From positions 186,001 to 250,000 of the forward strand of contig NZ_JARWAC010000007.1 in NCBI RefSeq assembly GCF_029846175.1: 64,000 nt of DNA, in the 5' to 3' direction. This document shows, in pieces, positions 33,531 to 44,049 of this stretch. Source of the stretch: Sphaerisporangium sp. TRM90804. GTDB lineage: Bacteria > Actinomycetota > Actinomycetes > Streptosporangiales > Streptosporangiaceae. Each line of letters begins with the position of its first letter. Position 1 is the stretch's first letter. The notes beneath the pieces are model-generated. The model saw nothing but the letters and a program-made list of their open reading frames with translations. It was not told where the DNA came from and searched no databases. The translations under genes and the position numbers were made by a program.

Positions 33531-34523
33531 GGGGCGCAGCCCTTCGAGCAGGGCGGCCTCCACCGCGGGGTCGAGGCCGACGGACGGGCGGTCGGGGCGC
33601 ATCGGCGGTTCGCCGCCGATGCGCCGCAGCCAGGCCCAGGTGTCGGCGACCGTCTGCTCGGCGGGGCGGCATCGCAGCCCCGCGGCCACGGCCTTGGACA
33701 CGTCGCCGCTGTAGATGTGGTCGTCGAGTTCGCCCGGCGGAAGCCAGATCGGCAGGTCGGTCCACGGCTGGACGCCGGCCGCGAGGATCGGCTCGGGGCC
33801 GGCCCACCACAGCTCGGCGTCCGAGCCCGTGACCTTCACGCAGGCTTCGAGCAACGTGCGCATGGTGGCGTGCCCGGGCGGCGAGACCACGTCGTACGGC
33901 CCGGCGAGGCCGCGCGCGGCGGCGGCGAGGCTCCACGCGGCGAGGTCGCGGGCGTCGACGAGCGGCCGTTCGGCGTCGGCCGGGCCGGGGGCCAGCACCG
34001 GCCCGCCGCGCGCGACGCGGAGCAGCCACCACGGCAGGCGCCCGATGTTCTCGTACGGGCCGAGCACCAGGCCGGCGCGCGCCAGCAGCGCCCGGTCGCC
34101 GAAGGCGCCGAGCGCGGCGAGCTCGCCGCCCCTCTTGGTGGCGGCGTAGTCGTCGGCGTCGGCGCGGTCGGGGGTGGACTCGACCACCGGCGCGTCCTCC
34201 GTCGCTCCGGCGGGAGCGGGGTAGGCGTAGACCGACCGGCTCGACACGTACACGTAGTGGCCGGCCCGCCCGGCGAGCAGCCGGGCCGTGTCGCGTACCG
34301 CGGACGGGGCCCACGACCAGGTGTCGACCACGATGTCCCACTCGCCGTGCTCCAGGGCGGCCAGCCCGCCCGGCGCCGAGCGGTCGCCGCGCAGCGCCGT
34401 GACCCCCGGGGGCGGCGGGTGGGTGCCGCGGTTGAAGACCGTCACCGGCCAGCCCAGCGACAGCGCCTCCTCCACGAACGCGCGCCCCACGAACTCCGAA
34501 CCGCCCAGTATGAGTACCTTCAT
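33501..34523 (-). CDS. NAD-dependent epimerase/dehydratase family protein
   Basis: Protein of 340 residues. An N-terminal Rossmann motif (VLILGGSEFVGRAFVEEAL), the active-site-like region YVSSRSVYAYP and a downstream YAATKRGGEL (YxxxK) place it in the extended short-chain dehydrogenase/reductase family (NDP-sugar epimerase-like). The substrate is not identifiable. ATG at 34523 has no strong ribosome site. The 3-prime end, GGRPVRP and stop, lies within a 44-bp tandem array. Confidence 0.8.
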   Translation of the reverse strand: MKVLILGGSEFVGRAFVEEALSLGWPVTVFNRGTHPPPPGVTALRGDRSAPGGLAALEHGEWDIVVDTWSWAPSAVRDTARLLAGRAGHYVYVSSRSVYAYPAPAGATEDAPVVESTPDRADADDYAATKRGGELAALGAFGDRALLARAGLVLGPYENIGRLPWWLLRVARGGPVLAPGPADAERPLVDARDLAAWSLAAAARGLAGPYDVVSPPGHATMRTLLEACVKVTGSDAELWWAGPEPILAAGVQPWTDLPIWLPPGELDDHIYSGDVSKAVAAGLRCRPAEQTVADTWAWLRRIGGEPPMRPDRPSVGLDPAVEAALLEGLRPHGGGRPVRP

Positions 34524-34680
34524 ATGCCTACTGTGGTGCCCGGCTCCCCCGGGGTGACGGGCGCACGCTGACAGCGCAATCGCCCGTAGCTGAACCCCCG
34601 GAACACGCTAGGGCCCCGCCCCGGCGCAGCGAGCACTGGAATATAGTTCTATTCTCTGGATCCGAGCGTGGGGAGCCGGC

Positions 34681-35121
34681 GTGTACGCGCACTGGGAGAC
34701 CGTGCCCACCAGGTGGAAGGACAACGACGTGTACGGGCACGTCAACAACGCCGTCCACTACGCGCTGATGGACACGGTGATCAACGCCTGGCTCGTGGAG
34801 CGCGCCGGGCTGGACATCCACGGCGGTGCCGCGATCGGCCTGTGCGTGGAGTCCCACTGCTCCTACACCGCCTCCGTCGCCTTCCCCGAGGCGATCCGCG
34901 TCGGCCTGCGGGTCGGCCGCCTCGGGCGCACCAGCGTCCGGTACGAGCTCGGACTGTTCCGGTCCGACGGGCGGACGCCGGTCGCCGACGGGCACTTCGT
35001 GCACGTCTTCGTCGACCGCGGCACGCGCCGGCCCGTCGAGATCCCGGCGCCGCTCCGCGCGGCCATGGAGAAGCTCGTCGTGCCCGCCGCCGGCTCCGGC
35101 GACGGCCGGGAGGACGGATGA
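34681..35121 (+). CDS. Hotdog-fold acyl-CoA thioesterase
   Basis: Protein of 146 residues, 4HBT/FadM-like. The N-terminal RWKDNDVYGHVNNAVHYALMD block is the family active-site signature (Asp15 region with HVNN). It hydrolyses acyl- or aroyl-CoA thioesters; substrate unknown. GTG 34681 with GGGGAG upstream. The stop overlaps the next gene (ATGA), tying it to the dehydrogenase. Confidence 0.85.
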   Translation: MYAHWETVPTRWKDNDVYGHVNNAVHYALMDTVINAWLVERAGLDIHGGAAIGLCVESHCSYTASVAFPEAIRVGLRVGRLGRTSVRYELGLFRSDGRTPVADGHFVHVFVDRGTRRPVEIPAPLRAAMEKLVVPAAGSGDGREDG

Positions 35122-36224
35122 GCACCCGCACGCGCGCCGCCGTCCTGGTGGAGTCCGGCCGCCCGGCCCCGTACGCGCGCTCGCGCCCGCTGGAGGTGCG
35201 GTCGCTGGCCCTGGACGACCCGGGCCCCGGCGAGCTGCTGGTGCGGGTGGGCGCGGCCGGGCTGTGCCACTCCGACCTGTCGGTGGTCGACGGCTCACGC
35301 CCCCGGCCGCTGCCCATGGCCCTGGGCCACGAGGCGGCCGGCGAGGTGGTGGCGGCGGGCGAGGGGGCCGAGTTCGCGCCCGGCGACCACGTGGTGCTGG
35401 CCTTCGTCCCCGCCTGCGGCCACTGCCCCCGCTGCGCGAGCGGGCGCCCGGCCCTGTGCGGGCCCGGCGCCGAGGCCAACCGCGACGGCACCCTGCTCGG
35501 CGGCGGCACGCGGTTCACCGGCGCCGGCGGCGACCGGCCCCGGCACCACCTGGGCGTCTCGGCGTTCTCCGAGTACATCGTCGTGTCGTCCCGCTCGGCG
35601 GTGCGTGTCGAGAAGGACCTTCCCTTCGAGGTCGCCGCCCTGTTCGGCTGCGCGGTGCTCACCGGCGCCGGCGCCGCCCTCCACGCCGCCGCGGTCGCGC
35701 CCGGCGACGCCGTCGCGGTGCTCGGCCTCGGCGGCGTCGGCCTGGCCGCGCTGCTGGCCGCCAAGGCGGCGGGCGCGGCCACCCTGGTCGCCGTCGACCT
35801 GGTCGACGCCAAGCTCGCCCTGGCCCGCGAGCTGGGCGCCACCCACACCGCCAGGGACACCGGGCCGCTGCGCGAGCTGGGCGTGGAGAAGGTGATCGAC
35901 ACCACCGGCGTCGTCCCGGTGCTCGAACAGGCCTACCTGGCCGCCGCCCCCGGCGCCACGATCGTCACCGTGGGCCTCCCGGCGCCCGACAGGCGGCTCA
36001 CGCTCCCGGCGCTCAGCCTGGTCGCCGAGGAGAAGACTTTGCGCGGCAGCTATCTGGGCTCCTGCGTCCCGCGCCGCGACATCCCGCGCTTCATCGCGAT
36101 GTACCGCTCGGGCGTGCTCCCGGTCGAGGCGCTGCTCTCCCACCGCATCACCCTGGACGAGGTGAACGAGGCCTTCGACCGCCTCCGCACCGCCGAGGCC
36201 GTGCGCCAGGTCATCGTCTTCTGA
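35118..36224 (+). CDS. Zinc-dependent alcohol dehydrogenase
   Basis: Protein of 368 residues, medium-chain dehydrogenase. Catalytic zinc ligands lie in GLCHSD and GHEAAG, the structural-zinc lobe is CGHCPRCASGRPALC and the NAD site is VLGLGGVGLAA. It resembles aryl/benzyl alcohol-type dehydrogenases. Overlaps the thioesterase gene by 4 bp. With the nearby molybdenum aldehyde oxidoreductase operon it could make the aldehyde that the latter oxidises (inference). A TetR gene converges 21 bp downstream. Confidence 0.9.
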   Translation: MSTRTRAAVLVESGRPAPYARSRPLEVRSLALDDPGPGELLVRVGAAGLCHSDLSVVDGSRPRPLPMALGHEAAGEVVAAGEGAEFAPGDHVVLAFVPACGHCPRCASGRPALCGPGAEANRDGTLLGGGTRFTGAGGDRPRHHLGVSAFSEYIVVSSRSAVRVEKDLPFEVAALFGCAVLTGAGAALHAAAVAPGDAVAVLGLGGVGLAALLAAKAAGAATLVAVDLVDAKLALARELGATHTARDTGPLRELGVEKVIDTTGVVPVLEQAYLAAAPGATIVTVGLPAPDRRLTLPALSLVAEEKTLRGSYLGSCVPRRDIPRFIAMYRSGVLPVEALLSHRITLDEVNEAFDRLRTAEAVRQVIVF

Positions 36225-36245
36225 GCCGGGCCGACGCCGGCCGCG

Positions 36246-36899
36246 TCAGCGCACCCGGGGGAGGCCGGCGGCGAAGACGGTGGCGGCGCGGCGCATCGTC
36301 GGGACGAACGGGGGGCACAGGGCGGCGATCTCGGGGTTCTCGGCGTACAGGCGCTTCATGGTCTCGGGCGGGTTGACGAGGGGGTACAGGCTTCCGGCCA
36401 GCATGACGACCACCGACACCAGGTCGGTGCCCTCGCTCGCGGTCAGCTCGGGGTGGGCCTTGGCGACCCGCTCGCCGATGCGGGTCACGACGCCGGACAC
36501 CGTCTGCTTGAAGGCGCGGGCGGCGGGCAGCGACACGTTGTGCTCCAGGCTGGTGGACGTGTGGCCGAGCAGGTCGCAGAGCAGCGGCAGCTCCGCGACG
36601 GTGTCCACCAGCGCCGCCACGACGTCGTCGGCGCCCTCGGCTGTGCTCAGGCGCTCGGCGGCCGCGGCGTCCCACCGCCGCCACTCCTCGGCGGCGAGCT
36701 CGAGGTAGATCTCCTCGCGCGTGCCGAAGTAACGCCCGACGTTGGACTTCGCCAGACCGACGGCCGCCGCGACGCCGCCCAGGCTGACGTTGCGCACGCC
36801 CGAACGCAGGGCGAGCTCGCGTGCGGCGGCGAGGATGGCCTCGCGCCGCTGCTGCTTGTGCTCGGGCCGCCTCGCCCGCATGAACGCCGAATCTGCCAT
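36246..36899 (-). CDS. TetR-family regulator of the pao operon (proposed)
   Basis: Protein of 217 residues. N-terminal helix-turn-helix: REAILAAARELALRSGVRNVSLGGVAAAVGLAKSNVGRYFGTREEIYLEL. The C-terminal ligand-binding domain is unassigned. The ATG at 36899 is preferred; a GTG two codons earlier is possible, and no clear ribosome site precedes either, so the mRNA may be leaderless. It is divergent from paoABC across a 45-bp inverted repeat (36923-36967), the likely operator. Confidence 0.87.
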   Translation of the reverse strand: MADSAFMRARRPEHKQQRREAILAAARELALRSGVRNVSLGGVAAAVGLAKSNVGRYFGTREEIYLELAAEEWRRWDAAAAERLSTAEGADDVVAALVDTVAELPLLCDLLGHTSTSLEHNVSLPAARAFKQTVSGVVTRIGERVAKAHPELTASEGTDLVSVVVMLAGSLYPLVNPPETMKRLYAENPEIAALCPPFVPTMRRAATVFAAGLPRVR

Positions 36900-36922
36900 G
36901 ACCACGCAAGCATACGACCGGC

Positions 36923-36967
36923 TTAACAGAACGTCGTCCTCTTGTTAAGCGGACGACGTTCTGTTAA
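36923..36967. promoter_or_regulatory. 45-bp perfect inverted-repeat operator between TetR and paoABC
   Basis: The 17-bp arm TTAACAGAACGTCGTCC (36923-36939) is exactly mirrored at 36951-36967. Its 11-bp centre contains TTGTTAAG, itself a further half-site pairing with GCTTAAC at 36921-36927. Three TTAAC-type half-sites suggest a repressor binding as two dimers. Confidence 0.75.
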
Positions 36968-37008
36968 CGTCGCGGCATATCCCAACACGAGCCACGGAGG
37001 ATGATCGG

Positions 37009-37524
37009 GTGATCAGCGTGCGGATGCGGGTGAACGGGTCCGAGGTGTCGGTCGCCCTGGAACCGCAGGTCAGCCTGCTCGACCTGCTGCGCGGGCGGCT
37101 CGGCCTGACCGGCACCAAGCGAGGTTGCGACCAGGGCGCCTGCGGAGCCTGCACGGTGCTCGCCGACGGCGAGCGCATCAACTCCTGCCTCGCGCTGGCC
37201 GTCCAGTACGAGGGCCGCGACATCACCACGATCGAGGGCCTCGCCCGCGACGGCGAGGCGCACCCGCTGCAGACCGCGTTCGTCAGGAACGACGGCTTGC
37301 AGTGCGGCTACTGCACCTCCGGCCAGATCTGCTCGGCGGTCGGCATGCTCGCCGAGCACGGCGCCGGCGCGCCGAGCGCCGTCACCGAGCACCTCTGCTC
37401 GGCGGCCGCGCTGACGGACGCTGAGATCAGGGAACGCATGAGCGGCAACCTGTGCCGCTGCGGCGCCTACAACGGCATCGTCGGCGCCATCCAGGAGGTC
37501 GTGGGAAAGGAAGCGGTCCGGTGA
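37009..37524 (+). CDS. paoA: Aldehyde/xanthine oxidoreductase [2Fe-2S] subunit, PaoA-like
   Basis: Protein of 171 residues. Two [2Fe-2S] cluster motifs: plant-type Cys40, 45, 48, 60 (GCDQGACGACTVL...NSC) and the second at Cys99, 102, 149, 151 (CGYC and CRCG). Transfers electrons from the molybdenum subunit to the FAD subunit. There is no Tat signal, unlike E. coli PaoA, so the enzyme is likely cytoplasmic. GTG 37009 with GGAGG upstream. An insert of about 15 residues before the second CxC motif is notable. Confidence 0.92.
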   Translation: MISVRMRVNGSEVSVALEPQVSLLDLLRGRLGLTGTKRGCDQGACGACTVLADGERINSCLALAVQYEGRDITTIEGLARDGEAHPLQTAFVRNDGLQCGYCTSGQICSAVGMLAEHGAGAPSAVTEHLCSAAALTDAEIRERMSGNLCRCGAYNGIVGAIQEVVGKEAVR

Positions 37525-38516
37525 AGACCTTCTCCTACGTGCGCGCGACCGACGTCGCGACGGCGGTCGGCGCGATCGCGTCCGAGCCCAACGCCAAGTT
37601 CATCGGCGGCGGCACCAACCTCGTCGACCTGATGCGCGAGCGCGTCGAGTCCCCCGACACCGTCGTCGACATCTCCGCGCTCCCGCTGACCGAGGTGGAG
37701 GAGCTGCCCGGCGGCGGCGTGCGCGTCGGGGCGCTCACCCGCAACAGCCACCTCGCGGCGCACCCGCTGATCCGGGCGCGGTACCCGGTGCTGTCGCAGG
37801 CCATCCTCACCGGCGCCTCGGCGCAGCTGCGCAACATGGCCACCGTGGGCGGCAACCTGCTGCAGCGCACCCGCTGCCCGTACTTCTACGACGACACGGC
37901 CGCGTGCAACAAGCGTGAGCCCGGCGCCGGGTGCGACGCGATCGGCGGGTTCACCCGCGGCCACGCCGTCCTCGGCGCCAGCGAGGCGTGCATCGCGACG
38001 CACCCCTCCGACATGTGCGTCGCGCTGGCGGCCCTCGACGCCACGGTGGAGGTGCGGAGCGTGCGCGGCACCCGCCGCGTCCCGGTCGACGGCTTCCACC
38101 TGCTGCCCGGCGCCACCCCGCACATCGAGACCGTCATGGCGGCGGACGAGCTGGTCACGGCGGTCGAGCTGCCGGCGTCGCCGCTCGCGGCGAATTCGCG
38201 CTACCGCAAGGTGCGCGACCGCGCGTCGTACGCCTTCGCGCTGGTCTCCGTGGCCGCGGCGCTGGAGGTGACCGGCGGCGCGGTGGCCGGGGTGCGGCTG
38301 GCCCTGGGCGGCGTGGCCGCCAAGCCCTGGCGGGCGCGGGAGGCCGAGCGAGTGCTGCTCGGCGCGCCGGCCACCGAGGAGTCCTTCCGGCGCGCGGCCG
38401 AGGCCGAGCTCGCGCCCGCGGCGGCCCAGCCGCACAACGCCTTCAAGATCGAGCTGGCCCGGCGCACGATCACCGCGACGCTGCGCCGGCTGCTCACCGA
38501 CGGGAGCGCCGCATGA
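37521..38516 (+). CDS. paoB: Aldehyde oxidoreductase FAD/[4Fe-4S] subunit, PaoB-like
   Basis: Protein of 331 residues. FAD site KFIGGGTNLVDLM and ATVGGNLLQRTRC. Cysteines in RTRCPYFYDDTAACNKREPGAGCDAI and SEACIATHPSDM match the extra [4Fe-4S] cluster seen in PaoB. GTG start overlaps the paoA stop by 4 bp. Middle subunit of the heterotrimer. Confidence 0.92.
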   Translation: MKTFSYVRATDVATAVGAIASEPNAKFIGGGTNLVDLMRERVESPDTVVDISALPLTEVEELPGGGVRVGALTRNSHLAAHPLIRARYPVLSQAILTGASAQLRNMATVGGNLLQRTRCPYFYDDTAACNKREPGAGCDAIGGFTRGHAVLGASEACIATHPSDMCVALAALDATVEVRSVRGTRRVPVDGFHLLPGATPHIETVMAADELVTAVELPASPLAANSRYRKVRDRASYAFALVSVAAALEVTGGAVAGVRLALGGVAAKPWRAREAERVLLGAPATEESFRRAAEAELAPAAAQPHNAFKIELARRTITATLRRLLTDGSAA

Positions 38517-40819
38517 CCCAGACCGAGGTGCGGACCCCGCCGCTCCGCGAGACGACCGGGAGCGCCGTCGGCGCCCCGATCGACCGGGTGGACGGCACGG
38601 CCAAGACGACGGGCGCCGCCCGGTTCGCCGCCGAGCACCCCTACCCCGACCTCGCGCACGCCGCGCTCGCGCACTCGTCCGTCGCCCGCGGCCGGATCAC
38701 CGCGATCGACACCGCGGCGGCCGCAGCCGTCCCCGGCGTGCTCACGGTGATCACCCACCTGAACGCGCCGGCGATGAAGCCGCCGCCGAAGATCAGCCCG
38801 TTCAACCTGGTCTCGCTCGCCACCGGGACGTCGGTCAACTACCTCAACACCGACGAGGTGCACTGGAACGGCCAGCCGGTCGCGGTCGTCGTGGCCGAGA
38901 CGCGGGACGCCGCCCTGCACGCCGCGAGCCTGGTCGAGGTCGCCTACCAGCGCTTGGAGGCCGTGGTCGACTTCGCCGCCGAGGAGGGGAACGCCGAACC
39001 GCAGAAGAGCAACGCCCTGCAGTCGGGCGGCGCGAGGAAGGGCGACGCGCGGGCCGCGCTGGCCGCGGCGCCGGTGTCGGTGGACCTGCGGTTCAGCACG
39101 CCGCAGCACAACCACAACGCCTTGGAGCCGCACGCGACCACGGCCGCCTGGGACGGCGACCGCCTGACCGTCCACGAGGCGACGCAGGGCATCGCCTGGA
39201 CGCGCGGGCAGCTCGCCCTGCGGTTCGGCGTGCCCGAGAGGAACATCCGGGTGCTCTCGCCGTACGTCGGCGGAGGCTTCGGCGGCAAGGGCATGGTCTG
39301 GGCCGGCACCGTGCTCGCGGTGCTCGCCGCCCGGGTGGCCGGCCGGCCGGTGCGGCTGGAGCTCACCCGCGAGGGGGTCTACCGCACCGTCGGCGGCCGC
39401 ACGCCGTCGACGCAGCGGGTGGCGCTCGGCGCGCGCGCCGACGGGCGCCTCACCGCGCTCGTCCACACCAGCGTGGCGCGGGTGGGCCGGGTGGGCGGCG
39501 GCGGCGAGCAGATCACCTCCCAGTCGCGGCACCTCTACGACGCCGAGAACATCCTGCTCCAGCAGAACCTGGTCACGCTCGACCTGCTGCCCAACACGAT
39601 GATGCGCGCGCCCGGCGAGGCGATCGGGACCTTCGCGCTGGAGAGCGCGGTCGACGAGCTGGCGTACAAGCTGGGGCTCGACCCCATCGAGCTGCGGATG
39701 CGCAACGAGCCCACGGTCAACCCGCTCGACGGCAAGCGCTTCGCCCACCGCATGCTGCGGGAGGCCTACGAGCTGGGCGCCGAGCGGTTCGGCTGGCCCG
39801 AGCGCACGCCCGCGCCCGGCTCGATGCGCGACGGCCGGTGGCTCGTCGGCATGGGCGTCGCCTCGGCCTACCACCCGTCGTGGCAGCTCGCCGCCAACGT
39901 CACCGTGCGGCTGTCGGCCGACGGGGGCGTCCTGGTCCGGTGCGCCTTCCAGGAGATGGGCATGGGCTCGGCGACGGTCGTCGCGCAGATCGCGGCCGAC
40001 GCGCTCGGCGTGCCGGTCGCGGCCGTCCGGGTCGAGTACGGCGACTCCCTCCTGCCCGGCGGGCCCGCCGCGGGCGGCTCCGCGCAGACGGCGAGCATCG
40101 CGGCGAGCCTGCTGCCGGCGGCCGAGAAGCTGAAGCGGTCGGTGCTCGCGCTGGCCAGGCGGTCGCCGGAGTCCCCGCTGCGCGGCACGCGGGCGAGCGG
40201 GGTGCTGGCCCGCGACGGTGGGCTGTACCCGGCGGACGGCCGCGGGGCCGGCGAGAGCTACCCGGCGATCCTGGCCCGGGCCGGCCGGGACTCCGTCGAG
40301 GCCCGGGTCGGGTCCGACACCCGCGTCGGCGCGATGGTCTCCCAGGCCCGCACCGTAGGGAAGGTCCTGAACGACCGGCGGCGCTGGGTGAAGGCCGCTT
40401 GCGGGGCGCACTTCTGCGAGGTGCGCGTCGACCCCGACACCGGCGAGGTCCGCGTGACGCGCTGGGTGGGGGCGTTCGACGTCGGCCGGGTGATCAACGC
40501 GAAGACCGCCGCCAGCCAGCTCCGCGGCGGCATCGTGATGGGCATCGGCATGGCGCTGTCGGAGGAGACGCTCGTCGACCCCCGGACCGGGCGCGTCATG
40601 AACCCGAGCCTGGCCGAGTACCACGTGCCCGTGCACGCCGACATCCCGCCGATCGAGGTGCACTACCTCGACGAGCCCGACCCGACCATGCCGCTGGGCC
40701 TGATCGGCGTCGGCGAGGTGGGCATCACCGGCGTCGCCGCCGCCGTCGCCAACGCCGTCCACCACGCGACGGGCCGGCGGGTGCGCGACCTGCCGATCAC
40801 CCTCGACAAACTGCTGTGA
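38513..40819 (+). CDS. paoC: Aldehyde oxidoreductase molybdenum-cofactor subunit, PaoC-like
   Basis: Protein of 768 residues. Moco-binding features: VGGGFGGKG, TMMRAPGEAIGTFALES, GGSAQT and the catalytic Glu in GVGEVGITG near the C-terminus. Oxidises aldehydes (aromatic in E. coli) or N-heterocycles with water as oxygen donor. ATG overlaps the paoB stop by 4 bp. No XdhC/PaoD-type maturation chaperone follows, so this must be elsewhere. Confidence 0.93.
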   Translation: MTQTEVRTPPLRETTGSAVGAPIDRVDGTAKTTGAARFAAEHPYPDLAHAALAHSSVARGRITAIDTAAAAAVPGVLTVITHLNAPAMKPPPKISPFNLVSLATGTSVNYLNTDEVHWNGQPVAVVVAETRDAALHAASLVEVAYQRLEAVVDFAAEEGNAEPQKSNALQSGGARKGDARAALAAAPVSVDLRFSTPQHNHNALEPHATTAAWDGDRLTVHEATQGIAWTRGQLALRFGVPERNIRVLSPYVGGGFGGKGMVWAGTVLAVLAARVAGRPVRLELTREGVYRTVGGRTPSTQRVALGARADGRLTALVHTSVARVGRVGGGGEQITSQSRHLYDAENILLQQNLVTLDLLPNTMMRAPGEAIGTFALESAVDELAYKLGLDPIELRMRNEPTVNPLDGKRFAHRMLREAYELGAERFGWPERTPAPGSMRDGRWLVGMGVASAYHPSWQLAANVTVRLSADGGVLVRCAFQEMGMGSATVVAQIAADALGVPVAAVRVEYGDSLLPGGPAAGGSAQTASIAASLLPAAEKLKRSVLALARRSPESPLRGTRASGVLARDGGLYPADGRGAGESYPAILARAGRDSVEARVGSDTRVGAMVSQARTVGKVLNDRRRWVKAACGAHFCEVRVDPDTGEVRVTRWVGAFDVGRVINAKTAASQLRGGIVMGIGMALSEETLVDPRTGRVMNPSLAEYHVPVHADIPPIEVHYLDEPDPTMPLGLIGVGEVGITGVAAAVANAVHHATGRRVRDLPITLDKLL

Positions 40820-40932
40820 CCAGCCGGAACAGCGACCGAAAGAAAGGGTAAAGAGGGCAGTTACCCGGGTTTTCGGGGCGGGTTGATGCCATAGGTGCCG
40901 TGCACTCCATTCTCAGAGGGAGACAGACACCC

Positions 40933-41096
40933 ATGGCACGCGCATCACGATGGAAGACCGTCGGGCTGGTCATGGCGCTGAGCGGCGGCGCGCTGCTGAC
41001 CACGGGCAGCGTGGCCCACGCCGACCCCGGACCGGACGCGGTCGAGCTGCGCCTGGTGCTCGACGACTGTCCCAAGGGCGCCCCGACGGTGGCCCC

Positions 41097-41100
<4 letters not shown>
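40933..41100 (+). CDS. 55-residue secreted peptide leading the moxR operon
   Basis: Short protein: a basic start (MARASRWK), hydrophobic core (VGLVMALSGGALLTTGSVAHA) and a mature part of only about 25 residues (DPGPDAVELRLVLDDCPKG then APTVAP) containing one Cys. The ATG has GAGGGAG upstream at somewhat long spacing. Its stop overlaps the moxR ATG, indicating translational coupling. It could be a signal, a substrate of the operon's protease, or a cofactor of the VWA proteins; unknown. Confidence 0.6.
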
Positions 41101-42133
<1,033 letters not shown>

Positions 42134-42137
<4 letters not shown>

Positions 42138-43096
42138 CCGGGCACCTGGGCGCGGAGCCGGTGCTGCGCCGCCTGGAGCTGAGCATCGTGCGCCGGCTAG
42201 ACGGACTGCTCCAGGGCGACCACCTGGGGCTGCTGCCCGGCCCCGGCAGCGAGCCGGCCGACGCGCGGGCGTACGCGCCCGGCGACGACGTGCGGCACAT
42301 GGACTGGAACGTGACCGCCCGCATGTCGGAGCCGCACGTGCGCGACATGGTGGCCGACCGGGAGCTGGAGACGTGGGTGCTGCTCGACGCCAGCGCCAGC
42401 ATGGACTTCGGCACCGGCCTGATGGAGAAGCGCGACCTGGCCCTGGCCGCCGTCGCCGCCGTGGGGTTCCTGACCGACCGCACCGGCAACCGCGTCGGCG
42501 CCCACATCCTGCACGGGGGCGGCGTGCGCCGCGTCCCGGCCAGGAGCGGCCGGCCGCGGCTGCTGTCGCTGCTGAACGCGGTGTCCCGCCTGCCCCGAGT
42601 GCCGCCGGGCGGCCCGTCCCGGCCGCTGGGGACGGCCATCGAGGAGCTGCGGCGCTCGCTGCGCCGCCGATGCCTCGCGGTGGTCGTGTCCGACCTCCTG
42701 GACGACCCCGCCACCTGGGAGGGCCCGCTGCGCCTGCTCGGCGTCCGGCACCAGGTGCTGGTCGTCGAGGTGGTCGACCCCCGGGAGCTGACCCTGCCCG
42801 ACGTCGGCGTGCTGACGCTCACCGACCCCGAGACGGGAAGGCGCCGCGAGGTGAGCACGGCGTCGGCCCGCCTGCGGGAGCGCTACGCGCAGGCGGCGGC
42901 TCGGCAGCGGGGGGCCATCGGCGAGGCCGTCCGGCGCTCCGGCGCCGCGCACATGCGGCTGCGCACCGACCGCGACTGGATCAGGGACGTGGTCACGCAC
43001 GTCATGACCCAGCGCCGGCTGGCCGGAGCCGCCCCCGCCATGTCCGCCGCCCGGCGCGCGCCGGGCGGGCCCGGCACGGGGGGTGACGCCGCGTGA
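42134..43096 (+). CDS. DUF58 domain protein
   Basis: Protein of 320 residues. The DUF58 signature is PGDDVRHMDWNVTARM, followed by a VWA-like fold (WVLLDASASMDFG). Standard partner of MoxR and membrane VWA proteins. Overlaps both neighbours by 4 bp. Confidence 0.9.
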
Positions 43097-44040
43097 CGCT
43101 CGCATCGCCCGTGTGGCTGTGGCTGCTCGTCCCGGTGCTCGCCATCCTGGCCCTGTACGTCGTCATGCACCGTCGGCGCAGCCGGTACGCCGTCCGGTTC
43201 ACCAACCTCGACCTGCTGGAGAAGGTCGCCCCCAAAGGGCCCGGCCGGCGCAGGCACGTGCCCGCCGCGGCGTTCGGCGCCATGCTCGTCCTGCTCGTCG
43301 TGGGCTTCGCCCGGCCGAGCGCCGACGTCCAGGTGCCGCGCGAACGGGCGACGATCATGGTTGCGTTCGACGTGTCGGCGTCCATGGAGGCCACCGACGT
43401 GTCACCCGACCGGTTCACCGCGGCGCGGAACGCGGCCAGGGAGTTCGTACAGGGGCTGCCGCCTCGGTTCAACCTCGGACTGGTGGCGTTCTCGGCGGCG
43501 GCGGCGGTGAGCGTGCCGCCCACCACCGACCGCCCGGCCGTGCTGGCGGCGATCGACCGGCTCACCACCAGCTCGGGCACCGCCATCGGCGAGGCGGTCT
43601 CCACCTCGCTCGACGCGATCAGGTCGCTGGACGCCGACGCCGACGCCGACCCGCCGCCCGCGCACGTCGTGCTGCTGTCGGACGGCTCCAACACCACCGG
43701 CCGGCCGGTGGAGCAGGCGGCCAGGCAGGCGACCGAGAGCGGCGTGCCGGTCACCACGATCGCCTACGGCACGGCCGACGGCGTCATCGACATCGGCGGC
43801 CGCGAGGTGCCGGTGCCGGTCGACGGCCCCTCGCTGAAGGGCCTCGCCGACGGCACCGGCGGCGGGTTCTACGAGGCGGCCTCCGGCGACCAGCTCCAGG
43901 CGGTCTACGACGACATCGGCACGTCGGTGGGCTACCGCACCGAGCGGCGCGAGGTGTGGCCGTGGTTCGTCGGCGCGGGGCTGCTGGCCGCGATGCTGGC
44001 GGCGGCCACCTCGATGCTGTGGTTCTCCAGGCTCCCGTAG
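43093..44040 (+). CDS. BatA-like VWA membrane protein
   Basis: Protein of 315 residues with two N-terminal helices (VWLWLLVPVLAILALYVVM and AFGAMLVLLVVGFA), a MIDAS domain (DVSASMEA, SSGTAIGEA, LLSDGSN) and a C-terminal helix (WFVGAGLLAAMLAAATSML). The MIDAS motif is complete, so metal-dependent ligand binding is likely outside the membrane. Confidence 0.9.
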   Translation: MTLASPVWLWLLVPVLAILALYVVMHRRRSRYAVRFTNLDLLEKVAPKGPGRRRHVPAAAFGAMLVLLVVGFARPSADVQVPRERATIMVAFDVSASMEATDVSPDRFTAARNAAREFVQGLPPRFNLGLVAFSAAAAVSVPPTTDRPAVLAAIDRLTTSSGTAIGEAVSTSLDAIRSLDADADADPPPAHVVLLSDGSNTTGRPVEQAARQATESGVPVTTIAYGTADGVIDIGGREVPVPVDGPSLKGLADGTGGGFYEAASGDQLQAVYDDIGTSVGYRTERREVWPWFVGAGLLAAMLAAATSMLWFSRLP

Positions 44041-44049
44041 GAGGCAGGC

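Noticed and set aside
40820-40932. Molybdenum-cofactor or other riboswitch between paoC and the small peptide gene
   Set aside because: Too short, and no conserved riboswitch core could be recognised.
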